Positions 1 to 9,067 of a DNA stretch of 59,735 nucleotides are shown here, piece by piece. A program made the translations under genes and the position numbers. The stretch is taken from contig CAIRXZ010000247.1 of the NCBI GenBank assembly GCA_903882645.1, positions 1 through 59,735 on the forward strand. Direction: 5' to 3'. The notes under the pieces were generated by a model, which did no database searches, was not told the origin of the DNA, and worked only from the letters and a program-made list of their open reading frames with translations. Numbering within the stretch: position 1 is the stretch's first letter; each line of letters begins with the position of its first letter. Origin of the DNA: an uncultured Acidobacteriia bacterium. GTDB lineage: Bacteria; Acidobacteriota; Terriglobia; Bryobacterales; Bryobacteraceae.

Positions 1-111
1 GCCGTGGCGCATGGCGTTCTGAGCGGAGCGTTGTTTGCCTTCGGCCGTGACGGGGCCGTGGGAGCGGGCGCCATTGGCGCGGGCGGATTCGATTTTGCGG
101 AGTGACGACAT
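1..111 (-). CDS. Conserved hypothetical protein, N-terminal fragment
   Basis: Reading leftwards from the ATG complementary to 109-111 gives 37 codons that run off the window edge without a stop. The fragment contains 'ESARANGARSHGPVTAEGKQ' followed by 'SAQNAMRHG'. This resembles the opening of a small family of unknown function that is abundant in Acidobacteriota and related soil bacteria (typical wording 'NRANAQHSTGPRTPEGK..QNAxKHGL'). That assignment is from memory of the family, not from a search. No function is known for the family. Only the N-terminus can be seen, so length and downstream domains are unknown. Confidence 0.6.
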   Translation of the reverse strand, partial: MSSLRKIESARANGARSHGPVTAEGKQRSAQNAMRHG

Positions 112-352
112 AGTTCTCTACTCCAGGATAGAACGGGGGTGAGTGGAGACTTTGGCTAAGTGCTTTGTTTTGATAGTGAAAATCGTTAAAGTTTGCTGTG
201 AATGAAAAAGGGCGGACAACGGCCCCAGCGGAAGTGGCCGGAGGTACAATCGATGCTAGCCAGACTGGCAAAACCGGCGATTCCGACCTGAGTGTCCTCA
301 TGCGTCCTTCCAGGCGGCCCGCTCGGCGCGAGTAAAAACCCCTAACCTAAAT

Positions 353-1954
353 ATGACTATTCCCGCACAGGCGACTGACGAAGGTGGGAACCACCGATGG
401 CGCGAGGCGGCGAGTCTTGCCGCCCATCGTTTCGCGACGGGTTTAGAACAACACGCCGGTAAGCTGGCCGCGCTGTTCTCGGCCCTGTTCCTGATCGTCT
501 GCCTGCTTCGGGCAGCCACCAAACTGCTGTGGTTTGACGAGTTGGGAATGTACTACGCGGCGAAGCTGCTGCCGATGGCGGACCTGCAAGCGTTCTTTCG
601 AGAGGGGCTTGATAACCATCCGCCAGGTCCCGTGTTGCTGGTCCGGGCAGCCATCGGAATGCTCGGCGACCATCACAGCGTGGCCAGGCTCCCGTTTTCG
701 CTCGGCTATTTGCTGATGTGCCTGTGCATTTATCGTTTTGTATCAAGGCGCTGTCCGAGGTCGTACGGGCTGGCCGCGATGTTGTTCCCGATGATACTCC
801 CGACGGTCTATTACGCCACTGAGATTCGCGGCTATGGAATCGTGCTGGGTATGACCGGGGTTGCGCTGGTCTCCTGGCAGGAACTAGCCGAGAATCGCCG
901 GCGTATCCTCGCCGCCTGCGGACTTTTGGCCAGTTTGGCGTTCGCCTTGTGCTGCCATTATTACGCCATCCTGCTGTGGATACCTTTAGGGTTGGCCGAA
1001 TTGAGCCGTTCCTGGAAGACGCGACGGATCGATTATCTGGTTTGGGCGTCAATGATACTCGCGCTCTCCCCGCTGATCCTGTTGCGGCAGGGCATTCAAG
1101 CAGCCCACGCCGCCTATGGGACGTCGGTCTGGAACCCGCCCAGCCTAAGCGGCATCGAGAACTCGTACCTGGAGTTTCTGTCTTTAGGTTTCGCTCCGTT
1201 GTTCGCCGCCGCCGTGCTTTGGATGATGGTCAGGAGCGTCGCGTCCGTCCGCGACGGGGGCCGCTTCTTCGTCCCCGCCCACGAGCGAATTCTGGCCGGA
1301 TCGCTGGCGCTGATGCCCGTGTTCGCCGTACCTTTGTCGTTTGTCACCGGGTCATTCTCGGCGCGCTACGCGCTCCCCACTATTGTGGGGCTGGCTATTT
1401 TCCTGGCGTTCGCAATGTGCCGGTCGTCTCAGCGCGACCTGGCGCTCAGCGGCGTCGTGGTTGTCGCGCTCTTCGGATCGTTCGTCCTGAAGGCCGGCGG
1501 CATCAGGCAGCAAGCCGCGCAAAACGGCGGGCTTGGCATGCCCATCGGCGAGCCGCTGCGCCGGCAGCCCTGGATGCATATCCTCGAAAGCTCGCCGCTC
1601 CCCATCGCCGCCACCACCCCCGTTTTCTTCCTACAGTTGCAGCATTATGCGCCGCCGCCGGTTCGGGAACGGATCTCCTACCTCGCGGACCGAAAGCTGG
1701 CGATCGAAGTGGAAGGCGCGGATACCAACGATCTCAACCTCCTGCAACTCAGCCGGCGCCTGCCGATCCGCGTGGCGCCATACCGGGACTATGTGGCCAG
1801 CCACCCTCATTTTCTCCTCTGCGCCGATACCACCTGGCAAACCTGGCAATTGGTGGAACTCCGCAAACAGGGCGCGCAGCTCGTGTTCCTGACGAGAGCC
1901 GGGACCATATATGTTTTTGAAGTGTTCTACCGGCAGCCCGCCTCGGCGGGCTAG
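353..1954 (+). CDS. GT39/ArnT-like membrane glycosyltransferase
   Basis: A 533-residue polytopic membrane protein. After a hydrophilic N-terminus of about 35 residues there is a first membrane helix, then 'LWFDELGMYY' near residue 60, which matches the acidic 'DE' loop after helix 1 of GT-C enzymes (PMT/ArnT/GT39 group). About ten hydrophobic segments follow to about residue 380, then a soluble C-terminal periplasmic-like domain. Such enzymes transfer sugars from polyprenyl-phosphate donors to lipid, glycan or protein acceptors on the outer face of the inner membrane. The acceptor cannot be told. The ATG at 353 is the first start in frame and no strong ribosome site is visible. It stands alone upstream of a repeat-rich spacer. 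Confidence 0.7.
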   Translation: MTIPAQATDEGGNHRWREAASLAAHRFATGLEQHAGKLAALFSALFLIVCLLRAATKLLWFDELGMYYAAKLLPMADLQAFFREGLDNHPPGPVLLVRAAIGMLGDHHSVARLPFSLGYLLMCLCIYRFVSRRCPRSYGLAAMLFPMILPTVYYATEIRGYGIVLGMTGVALVSWQELAENRRRILAACGLLASLAFALCCHYYAILLWIPLGLAELSRSWKTRRIDYLVWASMILALSPLILLRQGIQAAHAAYGTSVWNPPSLSGIENSYLEFLSLGFAPLFAAAVLWMMVRSVASVRDGGRFFVPAHERILAGSLALMPVFAVPLSFVTGSFSARYALPTIVGLAIFLAFAMCRSSQRDLALSGVVVVALFGSFVLKAGGIRQQAAQNGGLGMPIGEPLRRQPWMHILESSPLPIAATTPVFFLQLQHYAPPPVRERISYLADRKLAIEVEGADTNDLNLLQLSRRLPIRVAPYRDYVASHPHFLLCADTTWQTWQLVELRKQGAQLVFLTRAGTIYVFEVFYRQPASAG

Positions 1955-1959
1955 GCCGC

Positions 1960-2010
1960 GACCGCTGGAAAAGGTCCGTTTGTGGGGCAGTTTGGCAAGC
2001 TGCGCGCCGG
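1960..2010. repeat. 51-bp direct repeat, copy 1
   Basis: This 51-bp stretch, starting 'gaccgctggaaaaggtccgt', recurs at 2256-2306 with a single mismatch (t/c). Copy 1 lies just after the stop of the GT39-like gene. The spacer between the two copies (1955-2245) holds no gene. It does contain two palindromes, 2137-2160 (arms around gggcatgccc) and about 2172-2196 (arms around cggcatgccg), of the dispersed kind seen elsewhere in the window. Confidence 0.85.
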
Positions 2011-2245
2011 TTGGCAACCGGCACGCGCGGCGATTGCCAATCGCCGCGCAGGATACCATCCTGCCCCACAGAAATCGCACCTTCCCTTACGGTCGCGATA
2101 CTAGTCCGCGACCGTTTGATTTGTTCCTCAACGCTCGGGCCGGGCATGCCCGGCCCCTACCGAGCGCCCTTGTAGGGGCGCGGCATGCCGCGCCCTCGCG
2201 CCGCGTGCTCCCCACCGCCGGGGAAGAAATCACGCGGTCTTGGCG

Positions 2246-3652
2246 CTAGTGCCTTGACCGCTGGAAAAGGTCCGTTTGTGGGGCAGCTTGGCAAGCTGCG
2301 CGCCGGCCGGCTAACTCGGCCGGCGCCGCCCGGGAAACCGCAATCGCCAAACTGGAAATGGCGGGCAGGTAGAAGAAGTAAGCGAAGTTTGTGAAGGCGA
2401 TCGCCGTGCAATACATTGTCATGGCCATCATGATGCAAAATGCCGCTGTGCGGATGTCCTCGCATTCCGGTCTCTTGCGCGCTTGCCGGTACACCCGGTT
2501 CATCAGGAAAAACGTGGACAGGATCGCGGCGATGTAAAGCGCGAGCGCGGGCAATCCGCACTCGCTCGATACCTCGGTGAACGTGTTATGCGTCTCGTGC
2601 CAATACCCGTGCGCTCCTATTATCTGGTTGTGATTCCCTTCGTAGGAACTGAACTGCGACATGCCGACGCCGAAAACCGGATGCTGGAGCGTGTAGACGA
2701 TGCTTTGCCCCAGCAGGTACCGGCGCATCGCCGAGGACGCAAGGGCTTCTTGCGATGCGCCCGCATCCTCGGCGGAGAACGAAACGATGCGTACCAACGC
2801 GGCCCGCGGCACAAAGGCGACCAGCGCGATGGCCGCAATCGGACCGGCGGCGATCAGAAAGATCCGCTGGCGCATCGTCCCGCGAAGCAGCCAGTACAAA
2901 GCGCCGGCGCCCAATGCCAGAAGCGCGCCGCGGGATGCGGTTTTCAAAACCAGCAGAATGCCATAGCCGACGCCGCCGAAAGCCGCCAACCGGAGCGCTT
3001 TGGACTTGGCGGCAAGCGCAACCCAGATCAGAAACGGCAACACCACGACTAAATGGCAGGCATAATCGTTGGAGTTCGAAATCGTGCCGAAGGTAATGGC
3101 CAGCCGCTCTCCGTAGTTGCCGCTTTCGTCCTGAAACATTTTGGCGGCCAGCATGATCGCCGCGCCGCCCGACGCGACCGCCCACATCATGGCCCGGCAC
3201 TGCCGCCACGTCAGAGTCAGGCCCGCAATGACAAAAAGCATGGGGAAAGTGGTCCTGGCATAAGCGTCGAGAGCGCCGGCCGAGCCGCCCCGCCACGTAC
3301 TGAACGGCAAGCCCGCTATCATCCAGACCAAAAAAATAGTCCAGTAAATCGCCGGCCGGCCGCGCAGCGTGCGCTGTATCCCGCCGGCAAGCACAACCCC
3401 CGCCAACGTGGGAATGCTAAAGAGGTACAGCAGGTATAAATTGACGTGGATTATATAGGTCAGGAGTTGGTGAATGGTGCTGAAGCGTATAAACACCAGG
3501 ACCACCGCCATCCTGAACGCAATCTCCCGCAGTGGATTGGCGGCTTCGCTCCCCTGCGCCAGGCCGGCGGGGGCGGCGCGGTCTCCGCCAGGAGGGCCGG
3601 TGGAATCGAGGAGCCTTGCGGGGACGCCGGATGGCTTAACGGGACTGAGCAT
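2246..3652 (-). CDS. O-antigen ligase / Wzy-like polymerase
   Basis: A polytopic membrane protein of about 468 residues. Ten or more hydrophobic helices are visible, and the large periplasmic loop in the second half carries 'HPVFGVGMSQF' and 'HETHNTFTEVSSECGLPAL'. Together these match the Wzy_C region of the O-antigen ligase/polymerase family. Members join undecaprenyl-linked glycans to each other or to an acceptor at the periplasmic face. The ATG at 3652 is preferred over a TTG one codon upstream because AGAGGA lies about seven bases before it. The extreme C-terminus is encoded by a 51-bp repeat also found at 1960-2010, so the last residues are probably not ancestral. It is divergent from the methyltransferase at 3809. 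Confidence 0.82.
   Translation of the reverse strand: MLSPVKPSGVPARLLDSTGPPGGDRAAPAGLAQGSEAANPLREIAFRMAVVLVFIRFSTIHQLLTYIIHVNLYLLYLFSIPTLAGVVLAGGIQRTLRGRPAIYWTIFLVWMIAGLPFSTWRGGSAGALDAYARTTFPMLFVIAGLTLTWRQCRAMMWAVASGGAAIMLAAKMFQDESGNYGERLAITFGTISNSNDYACHLVVVLPFLIWVALAAKSKALRLAAFGGVGYGILLVLKTASRGALLALGAGALYWLLRGTMRQRIFLIAAGPIAAIALVAFVPRAALVRIVSFSAEDAGASQEALASSAMRRYLLGQSIVYTLQHPVFGVGMSQFSSYEGNHNQIIGAHGYWHETHNTFTEVSSECGLPALALYIAAILSTFFLMNRVYRQARKRPECEDIRTAAFCIMMAMTMYCTAIAFTNFAYFFYLPAISSLAIAVSRAAPAELAGRRAACQAAPQTDLFQRSRH
2256..2306. repeat. 51-bp direct repeat, copy 2, inside a gene end
   Basis: Second copy of the 51-bp repeat at 1960-2010. On the minus strand it is translated as part of the last 20 or so codons of the O-antigen ligase-like gene ('CQAAPQTDLFQRSRH' and stop), so the repeat appears to supply that protein's C-terminus. 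Confidence 0.85.
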
Positions 3653-3808
3653 CAAGAATCCTCTTCACTCAACGTTAACATGGGCTTGGAAGGCCTCCCC
3701 GCGGCCTCTTCCAGCGCGCCGCGATGCGCTCTTGTTTTTTCGCGTCAAGCGCTCCCGAAGCCATGGCGATTTCCCCTTACATGCTACAGTAGAGCTTGAA
3801 ATTGAGCC

Positions 3809-4837
3809 ATGCCCGCCGGCCTTCAGTCCGTTTCGGAAGCTCGTTCCACCATACGCGGGATCATGGATCGCCACGGCGCCCGCGGCAGCCCCGAAGAGTT
3901 CCATCAATCGGTAAACGTTCTATTTCACGATTTTGAATCCGAGATCTACGACCAGGGGCATCGCGACATGTGGGAAAGCCTCCCCCGGCAGTTCGAGTTG
4001 CTGGCCGGGGATTGGCTTCGCCGCGACCCGCATGCGCCCGCGGAAATACGCCTGCTGGATATCGGGTGCGGTACGGGCCTGGCTTCCGATTGCCTCCTGA
4101 AGACCGCCATCGGCGGCAACATCAAGACCATAGACCTGCTCGATACTTCCCGATCCATGCTCCAGCGGGCTTCCGAGCGGGCCTCGGGATGGAAGGCGCC
4201 AGCGATATGCCATGAGGGGCTTTTGAATGCCCTCCCGCCCGGGAGACAGTACGAATTGATCGTCGCCTGCTCGGTTCTGCATCACGTGCCGGACCTGCCT
4301 GCGTTTCTCGGAGGCGTCCGCGGCCTCCAGGCGCCCGGGGGCGTATTCCTGCACCTTCAGGACCCTAACGGGGACTTCCTCGACGATGCCGAATTGCGGC
4401 AAAGAACGGCGCGGGTTTCGCGGCGGCTGCTTCCGGAGTGGGCCTGCCGTTTCACGCCTCGAAGAATCTTCGGCCGGATCCACCGCGATCTGACGGGGAA
4501 GCAGGGACAGGATTTTGTATCCAAGACGAACCGCGCGCTGCTCGAGAAGGGCATCGTCACGACGCTTCTGTCCGTCCACGAGATTTTCTCGATCACGGAT
4601 ATCCACGTTCAAGATGGGGAAGGCATCTCGATTTCCCGCATGGAATCCTGGTTGCCGGATTATGAGTGTCTTTCGCGAAGATCCTACGGGTTCTTCGGCA
4701 TGTTGCACAGCGCGCTTCCAAGGCGCCGGCAACCCATGGAGGAGGAGCTCATCGCCCGCCAAGCCCTCAATGGGCTGCATATCGCGGCCGCGTGGAAGCT
4801 CCGAATCCCGGCGCAGCGCGCCCTTACGCCATGTTAG
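3809..4837 (+). CDS. Class I SAM-dependent methyltransferase
   Basis: A 342-residue protein with a Rossmann methyltransferase core. Motif I 'LLDIGCGTG' is near residues 81-89, the motif II acidic region is 'IDLLDTS', and motif IV/V is 'YELIVACSVLHHVPDLPAFL' (Methyltransf_11/12 type). The C-terminal 120 residues are not recognised and may bind the substrate. The substrate is unknown; the neighbours point to a sugar or lipid in envelope glycan synthesis. ATG 3809 is used; ATG 3863 is an alternative that would remove a poorly conserved-looking leader. Confidence 0.75.
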   Translation: MPAGLQSVSEARSTIRGIMDRHGARGSPEEFHQSVNVLFHDFESEIYDQGHRDMWESLPRQFELLAGDWLRRDPHAPAEIRLLDIGCGTGLASDCLLKTAIGGNIKTIDLLDTSRSMLQRASERASGWKAPAICHEGLLNALPPGRQYELIVACSVLHHVPDLPAFLGGVRGLQAPGGVFLHLQDPNGDFLDDAELRQRTARVSRRLLPEWACRFTPRRIFGRIHRDLTGKQGQDFVSKTNRALLEKGIVTTLLSVHEIFSITDIHVQDGEGISISRMESWLPDYECLSRRSYGFFGMLHSALPRRRQPMEEELIARQALNGLHIAAAWKLRIPAQRALTPC

Positions 4838-4943
4838 CCAGCCCCGCGCCATATAGCATTATCCAAGCCGCCAGGCGCGCTCCGCGAACCCCGATCCGGC
4901 TCGCGGCGGAGTGCATCCGCGGCCCCGGAAAGGAGACTCCGTC

Positions 4944-6260
4944 GTGAAGCTGGCTGGCGTTCTGATTGTCGCTATCTCGGCGGCGCCGGCCTTTGCGCAG
5001 TACGCCGGCCCCGCAATTCTCTCGCGCGGCGACGGCCCCGCCGGCATGGCGGGGCCGCAAGTCGATTTCCGGCCGTTTGTCGACGTGGCCGGGAGCTACA
5101 GCACGGGGCTCGAAGGCGTATCGGCCAACACTCAGGAAAACCCGGGGAACATGTCATCCTCGGGAGCGCAGATCACCGCCGGCGTCAGCGGCATGCATAC
5201 CTGGAGGCACATGCAGATCGGCTTGAACTACAATGCCTCTTTCTCGCACTACTTCAAGGACTCTTTCTACGACAGCTCCAACCAGTCTCTCCTGTTCAGC
5301 GTTACCCGCCAATTAACCCGTCACGCCACGTTTTCGCTGCGGGAGAACGCCGGCATGTACTCGCGGAACCCCAGTCCGACCGGCCTCTCGCAAACCGTGC
5401 CGTTCGACCCATCGACGATCTATACGCCCAACACGGACTTTTACGACAACCGGACCATTTTCGAGAGTACGCAAGCCGATTTCAGGCTTCAAAAGAGCAC
5501 CCGGCTTTCCTTCGACCTGGGCGGCAACAGTAATCTCACCCGCCGCCGGTCGACGGCATTGTACGGAGTCGGCGGCGTTGGGGCGCGGGGCGACGTGCAA
5601 TACCGGTTGAGCAGCCGCTCCACGATCGGCGCCGACTATTCCTACACGCATTACGCATATCGCGGCATATTCAGCGCCTCGGATATCCACACCGCGGCCG
5701 GAACGTATTCCGTCCGGATGACCCGGTCTCTGGAGTTCTCCGGTTCCGGCGGGTTCTCGAGAATGGAGACGAAGATGGTTCAGAACATACCCATCAACCC
5801 GGTGATCGCCATACTGCTCGGGATATCCCAGGGCGTCGTCATCGTCCACAGCATCACGTATGATCCCTATATCAGCGCACGCCTTTCGCGGACGTTTTCA
5901 CGCGGAGTCGCTTTCCTTGCCGGGGGCCATTCGACGACGCCCGGAAATGGCCTGTTTCTGACGTCGACCGCGACGACCGGAGCGGCCGGATACACCTATA
6001 CCGGGATCCGGCGCTGGAGCTTCAGCGCACAGACGTCGTATTCCCACGCCAAATCGGTCGCCAATATTCTGGGCTACTACTCAACCATCAGCGGCACCCT
6101 GTCGGCGTCGCGGCAGATCGGCCACTACGTACACGTAGTCGCGAGTTTTAGCGCCCGGCAATATGAGAGCCCGGATTTCAGCGGGTACAACCGGCTCACC
6201 TGCGACGCCCGGTTGGGCCTCGGGTTCGCGCCGGGAGATATCCCCCTTCGCATCTGGTAG
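4944..6260 (+). CDS. Putative outer-membrane beta-barrel protein
   Basis: Starts at GTG 4944, preceded by AGGAG at 4931-4935 (8-base spacing), and gives 438 residues. A longer in-frame GTG at 4911 lacks such a site. The start encodes a signal peptide ('VKLAGVLIVAISAAPAFAQ', cleavage after AFA). The mature chain is rich in alternating polar/aromatic strands with Ser, Thr, Tyr and Gly, such as 'RHMQIGLNYNASFSHYF' and 'GADYSYTHYAYRG', as expected for an outer-membrane beta-barrel. No named family was recognised. The position between polysaccharide genes suggests a role in export or surface display of glycan. Confidence 0.65.
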   Translation: MKLAGVLIVAISAAPAFAQYAGPAILSRGDGPAGMAGPQVDFRPFVDVAGSYSTGLEGVSANTQENPGNMSSSGAQITAGVSGMHTWRHMQIGLNYNASFSHYFKDSFYDSSNQSLLFSVTRQLTRHATFSLRENAGMYSRNPSPTGLSQTVPFDPSTIYTPNTDFYDNRTIFESTQADFRLQKSTRLSFDLGGNSNLTRRRSTALYGVGGVGARGDVQYRLSSRSTIGADYSYTHYAYRGIFSASDIHTAAGTYSVRMTRSLEFSGSGGFSRMETKMVQNIPINPVIAILLGISQGVVIVHSITYDPYISARLSRTFSRGVAFLAGGHSTTPGNGLFLTSTATTGAAGYTYTGIRRWSFSAQTSYSHAKSVANILGYYSTISGTLSASRQIGHYVHVVASFSARQYESPDFSGYNRLTCDARLGLGFAPGDIPLRIW

Positions 6261-6307
6261 GCGGCGATGCGCTTCGGAATTTCAAATCCGACGCCCTGCA
6301 ATCGCAT

Positions 6308-7420
6308 ATGACCGCCCAATCGCGCAATTACATGCTCGACGTGCTGCGTGGGCTGGCGGTCTTGCTGATCCTCGGCAGACACTTCGACCTGCTCGGCGTC
6401 GGCGGCGCCAACCCGATCTTCGCCGCGTGCGTTCGCTTCGGCTGGGTCGGCGTCGACTTGTTCTTCGTCCTGAGTGGGTTCCTGATTTCGGGGCTGCTAT
6501 TCTCCGACTTCTGTAAGAACGGAAGCATTGGCATCGCGCGTTTCTACACGCGGCGGGCGTTCAAGATCTACCCGCCTTTCTATGCGTTTCTGTTGACCAC
6601 TGTGGCGATCATGATCTGGCGAAGCGCACAACCACTGCCTTGGCGGGCGATTCTAGTTGAATTTCTTTTTCTACAGAGCTATTGCGCTCACATTTACCCG
6701 CACACCTGGTCGCTCGCGGTTGAAGAGCATTTCTACTTGCTTCTGCCGCTTTTGCTCACGCTGATGACGCGATTCCGGCGGAAGGATCCGTTCGCTTTGC
6801 TTCTCTGGGTCTTCCCGTTCGCGGCAGTCGTCGATCTCGGGCTGCGGAGCGCCATTGAGGCGGCGCAATTCAGCAAGCTCTCCTATCAAAGTCACCTCCA
6901 CATGGATGGCCTCTTTTTCGGCGTGCTGCTCAGCTACCTGCACCGGTTCCGGCCAGAGCGGTTCGATACGGTGGCCCGGTCGCGGATCATCTGGTGGCTC
7001 GCCGTCCCGCTGTTGGCGCTGCTGGCGCTCTACCCGGCGCAACACCCTCTCGTTTATGGCCCCGGGGTCACTGTTCTTTACCTGGTTTGTGGGCTTGGCT
7101 TGGCGAAGGTCGTCGGACGGCAGCCGGCTGGATGGTCACGATTAATCACCGCTCCCCTGGCCAAGCTCGGAGTTTATACCTACTCTACGTACTTGTGGCA
7201 CCCCTTTCTGATCATGTTCGCCGCTCCCCATGTACACGTTGGTCCCTGGATCAAAGCCGCGCTTTATGTTGTCTGTTCCATTGCGGCTGGAGTCCTGGCA
7301 ACCCTCCTCGTGGAGGGGCCGGCGCTTGTATGCCGCGATCACTGGTTCCCAGCCAGATCCCGATCTATCCAACTCGCCAGACCTACGGATGAAGGCCCGA
7401 ATCCGGTGGATCGAACTTGA
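6308..7420 (+). CDS. Acyltransferase 3 family (OafA/YrhL-like)
   Basis: A 370-residue membrane protein beginning 'MLDVLRGLAVLLILGRHFD', the classic first helix of acyltransferase 3, whose catalytic His is in 'GRHF'. 'WVGVDLFFVLSGFLIS' and 'SLAVEEHFYLLLPLLL' are further family signatures. These proteins O-acylate surface glycans at the inner membrane. About ten transmembrane helices are apparent. It starts 48 bases after the beta-barrel gene, probably in the same transcript, and converges with the gmhB-like gene. Confidence 0.85.
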   Translation: MTAQSRNYMLDVLRGLAVLLILGRHFDLLGVGGANPIFAACVRFGWVGVDLFFVLSGFLISGLLFSDFCKNGSIGIARFYTRRAFKIYPPFYAFLLTTVAIMIWRSAQPLPWRAILVEFLFLQSYCAHIYPHTWSLAVEEHFYLLLPLLLTLMTRFRRKDPFALLLWVFPFAAVVDLGLRSAIEAAQFSKLSYQSHLHMDGLFFGVLLSYLHRFRPERFDTVARSRIIWWLAVPLLALLALYPAQHPLVYGPGVTVLYLVCGLGLAKVVGRQPAGWSRLITAPLAKLGVYTYSTYLWHPFLIMFAAPHVHVGPWIKAALYVVCSIAAGVLATLLVEGPALVCRDHWFPARSRSIQLARPTDEGPNPVDRT

Positions 7421-7459
7421 GGGCGGGAAAAAACAAGGCTGTCCTCCAGCTCCAATGGA

Positions 7460-7981
7460 TTACCCGGCCAGCACCAACGGTACGGCTTGGGTTAAATCAT
7501 CGACCGTGAAATCGGGCCGGCAGCGCTGCCGCGCTCCGTATCCCGTGAGGACCAGAATCGTCCGTGCGCCGGCCCGCCGGCCGCATTCGATATCGGCGCT
7601 CTTGTCGCCAATGACAAAAGACCGGGCCAGATCGATATCGTATGCCGCCGCGGCCTCCCACAGCATGCCCGGCTCGGGCTTCCGCCTGGTGGAAGGCGTC
7701 CCGGGGGGATCGGGGCAAAAGTAGACCGCGTCGATGGCCTCCGCTCCTAGTTGCCGCAGAAGTTCGTCCTGGACGGCCAGGTACTGCGCTTCCGTAATCC
7801 AACCGCGGCCGATGCCGCTCTGGTTGGTGGTGATGAACGTACGGAAGCCGCCCTCCTTAATCTTTCGCACCGCTTCGGGCACGCCCGGGTACACCCTGAC
7901 CTTGGCTGGGTCGGCGCAGTACTCGACTTCCTCCATCAATGTCCCGTCGCGGTCGAAAAACACCGCCCTGGCCCCGCTCAT
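7460..7981 (-). CDS. gmhB: HAD-IIIA phosphatase, GmhB-like (heptose bisphosphate)
   Basis: A 173-residue HAD hydrolase. The nucleophile motif DxDGT is at residues 10-14 ('FFDRDGT'), motif II is 'TTNQSG', and motifs III/IV are 'KPEPGM' and 'GDKSADIECG'. This fits D-glycero-D-manno-heptose 1,7-bisphosphate 7-phosphatase in ADP-heptose synthesis. The next gene upstream, overlapping by ATGA, is an HldA-like kinase, which strongly supports the pathway. One oddity: the zinc loop of E. coli GmhB (Cys-x-His and Cys-x-Cys) is reduced here to 'FCPDPPGTPSTRRKPEPG', so it probably does not bind zinc in the usual way. Confidence 0.8.
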   Translation of the reverse strand: MSGARAVFFDRDGTLMEEVEYCADPAKVRVYPGVPEAVRKIKEGGFRTFITTNQSGIGRGWITEAQYLAVQDELLRQLGAEAIDAVYFCPDPPGTPSTRRKPEPGMLWEAAAAYDIDLARSFVIGDKSADIECGRRAGARTILVLTGYGARQRCRPDFTVDDLTQAVPLVLAG

Positions 7982-8991
7982 AGGCCGGCGCAGGCCGCCT
8001 GGAGTTCGGCGGCGGTTGCCGTAGCGGTGCCCAACTTGCCCACCACGATCCCGCTGGCGCGGTTGGCAAGCTCGGCGGCTTCGGCGGCTGAAGCGCCCAC
8101 GGCGAGTCCCAACGTGAAAACCGCTATTGCGGTATCCCCGGCGCCGGAAACGTCAAAAACCTCCTTCGCGCGCGCGGGGGCGTAATGCGGGGGCGCGCCG
8201 GGATCGAGGAGCAGCATGCCCTGCTCGCCCAATGTGATCAGGAGGTTCCTGGTTTCCCAAATGGCGAATAGCCTGGCCCCCGCCGCAAGCAGCGGTTCGT
8301 CGCGCAGAACGGGTTCCACCGGATCGGAAGGCCGCAGCCCCGCCGCAAGAAACGCCTCCGTGCGGTTCGGTTTGATTGCCGTTGCGTGATGCCACCGCAG
8401 CAAGGTGTGCGGATGTGGATCCACCGTCAGGATCTTGCCGCGCTCGCCGGCGGCGTGACAGATATAATCGGCCAGCGGCTGCGTCAGGTAACCTTTGCCG
8501 TAATCGGCGACGATCACCGCGTCGGCATTTCCGATGGCCCGGTCCAGGCTTCGCATGGCCGACTCGGACTGTTCGGCGGAAAGCGGTCCCTGGCGCTCCC
8601 GGTCTACCCGCACCACCTGCTGATGGCGGGCGACAATCCTGGTTTTCACGGCGGTGGAAAAAGCCGGGTCTTGCCGCACCGGGGATGTATCGATCCCCGC
8701 GGCGCGCAGTAAATCGAGCAAACGCCGCCCCGGAGGGTCCGTCCCCACGGCGCCCATCAGCGCCACGCCGGCGGTGAATTCCCGCACGTTGCGCGCCACG
8801 TTGGCCGCGCCGCCGGGGTAGTAAGATTCGCCGGTGACATTCACCACGGGCACGGGCGCCTCGGGGGAGATGCGCGTAACCCTGCCCCAAATGAACTCAT
8901 CGAGCATTAGATCGCCAATTACCAGGATTCGCTTGGCGGCGAAGGCGGCGATCCATTCCCGAAAGGCAGCGGATTCAGGTCTGGGTTGCAT
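7978..8991 (-). CDS. hldA: D-glycero-beta-D-manno-heptose-7-phosphate kinase (HldA/RfaE1 domain)
   Basis: A 337-residue PfkB-type sugar kinase. The N-terminal segment 'ILVIGDLMLDEFIWGRVTRI' and 'SPEAPVPVV..YYPGGAANVARN' are typical of the RfaE kinase domain, and the C-terminal 'DVSGAGDTAIA' carries the catalytic Asp and anion hole. The nucleotidyltransferase domain of bifunctional HldE is missing, so ADP-heptose completion would need a separate protein not seen here. Its stop overlaps the start of the gmhB-like gene by four bases (translational coupling). Product: heptose 1,7-bisphosphate for LPS core or another envelope glycan. Confidence 0.88.
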   Translation of the reverse strand: MQPRPESAAFREWIAAFAAKRILVIGDLMLDEFIWGRVTRISPEAPVPVVNVTGESYYPGGAANVARNVREFTAGVALMGAVGTDPPGRRLLDLLRAAGIDTSPVRQDPAFSTAVKTRIVARHQQVVRVDRERQGPLSAEQSESAMRSLDRAIGNADAVIVADYGKGYLTQPLADYICHAAGERGKILTVDPHPHTLLRWHHATAIKPNRTEAFLAAGLRPSDPVEPVLRDEPLLAAGARLFAIWETRNLLITLGEQGMLLLDPGAPPHYAPARAKEVFDVSGAGDTAIAVFTLGLAVGASAAEAAELANRASGIVVGKLGTATATAAELQAACAGL

Positions 8992-9067
8992 TCCAGGGTC
9001 GGCCGATAAACCGATGAGTGTAGCAAAGTGGAGCGGGCCTGCCGGCCTGCCTTCTTAACCTCGCCCC

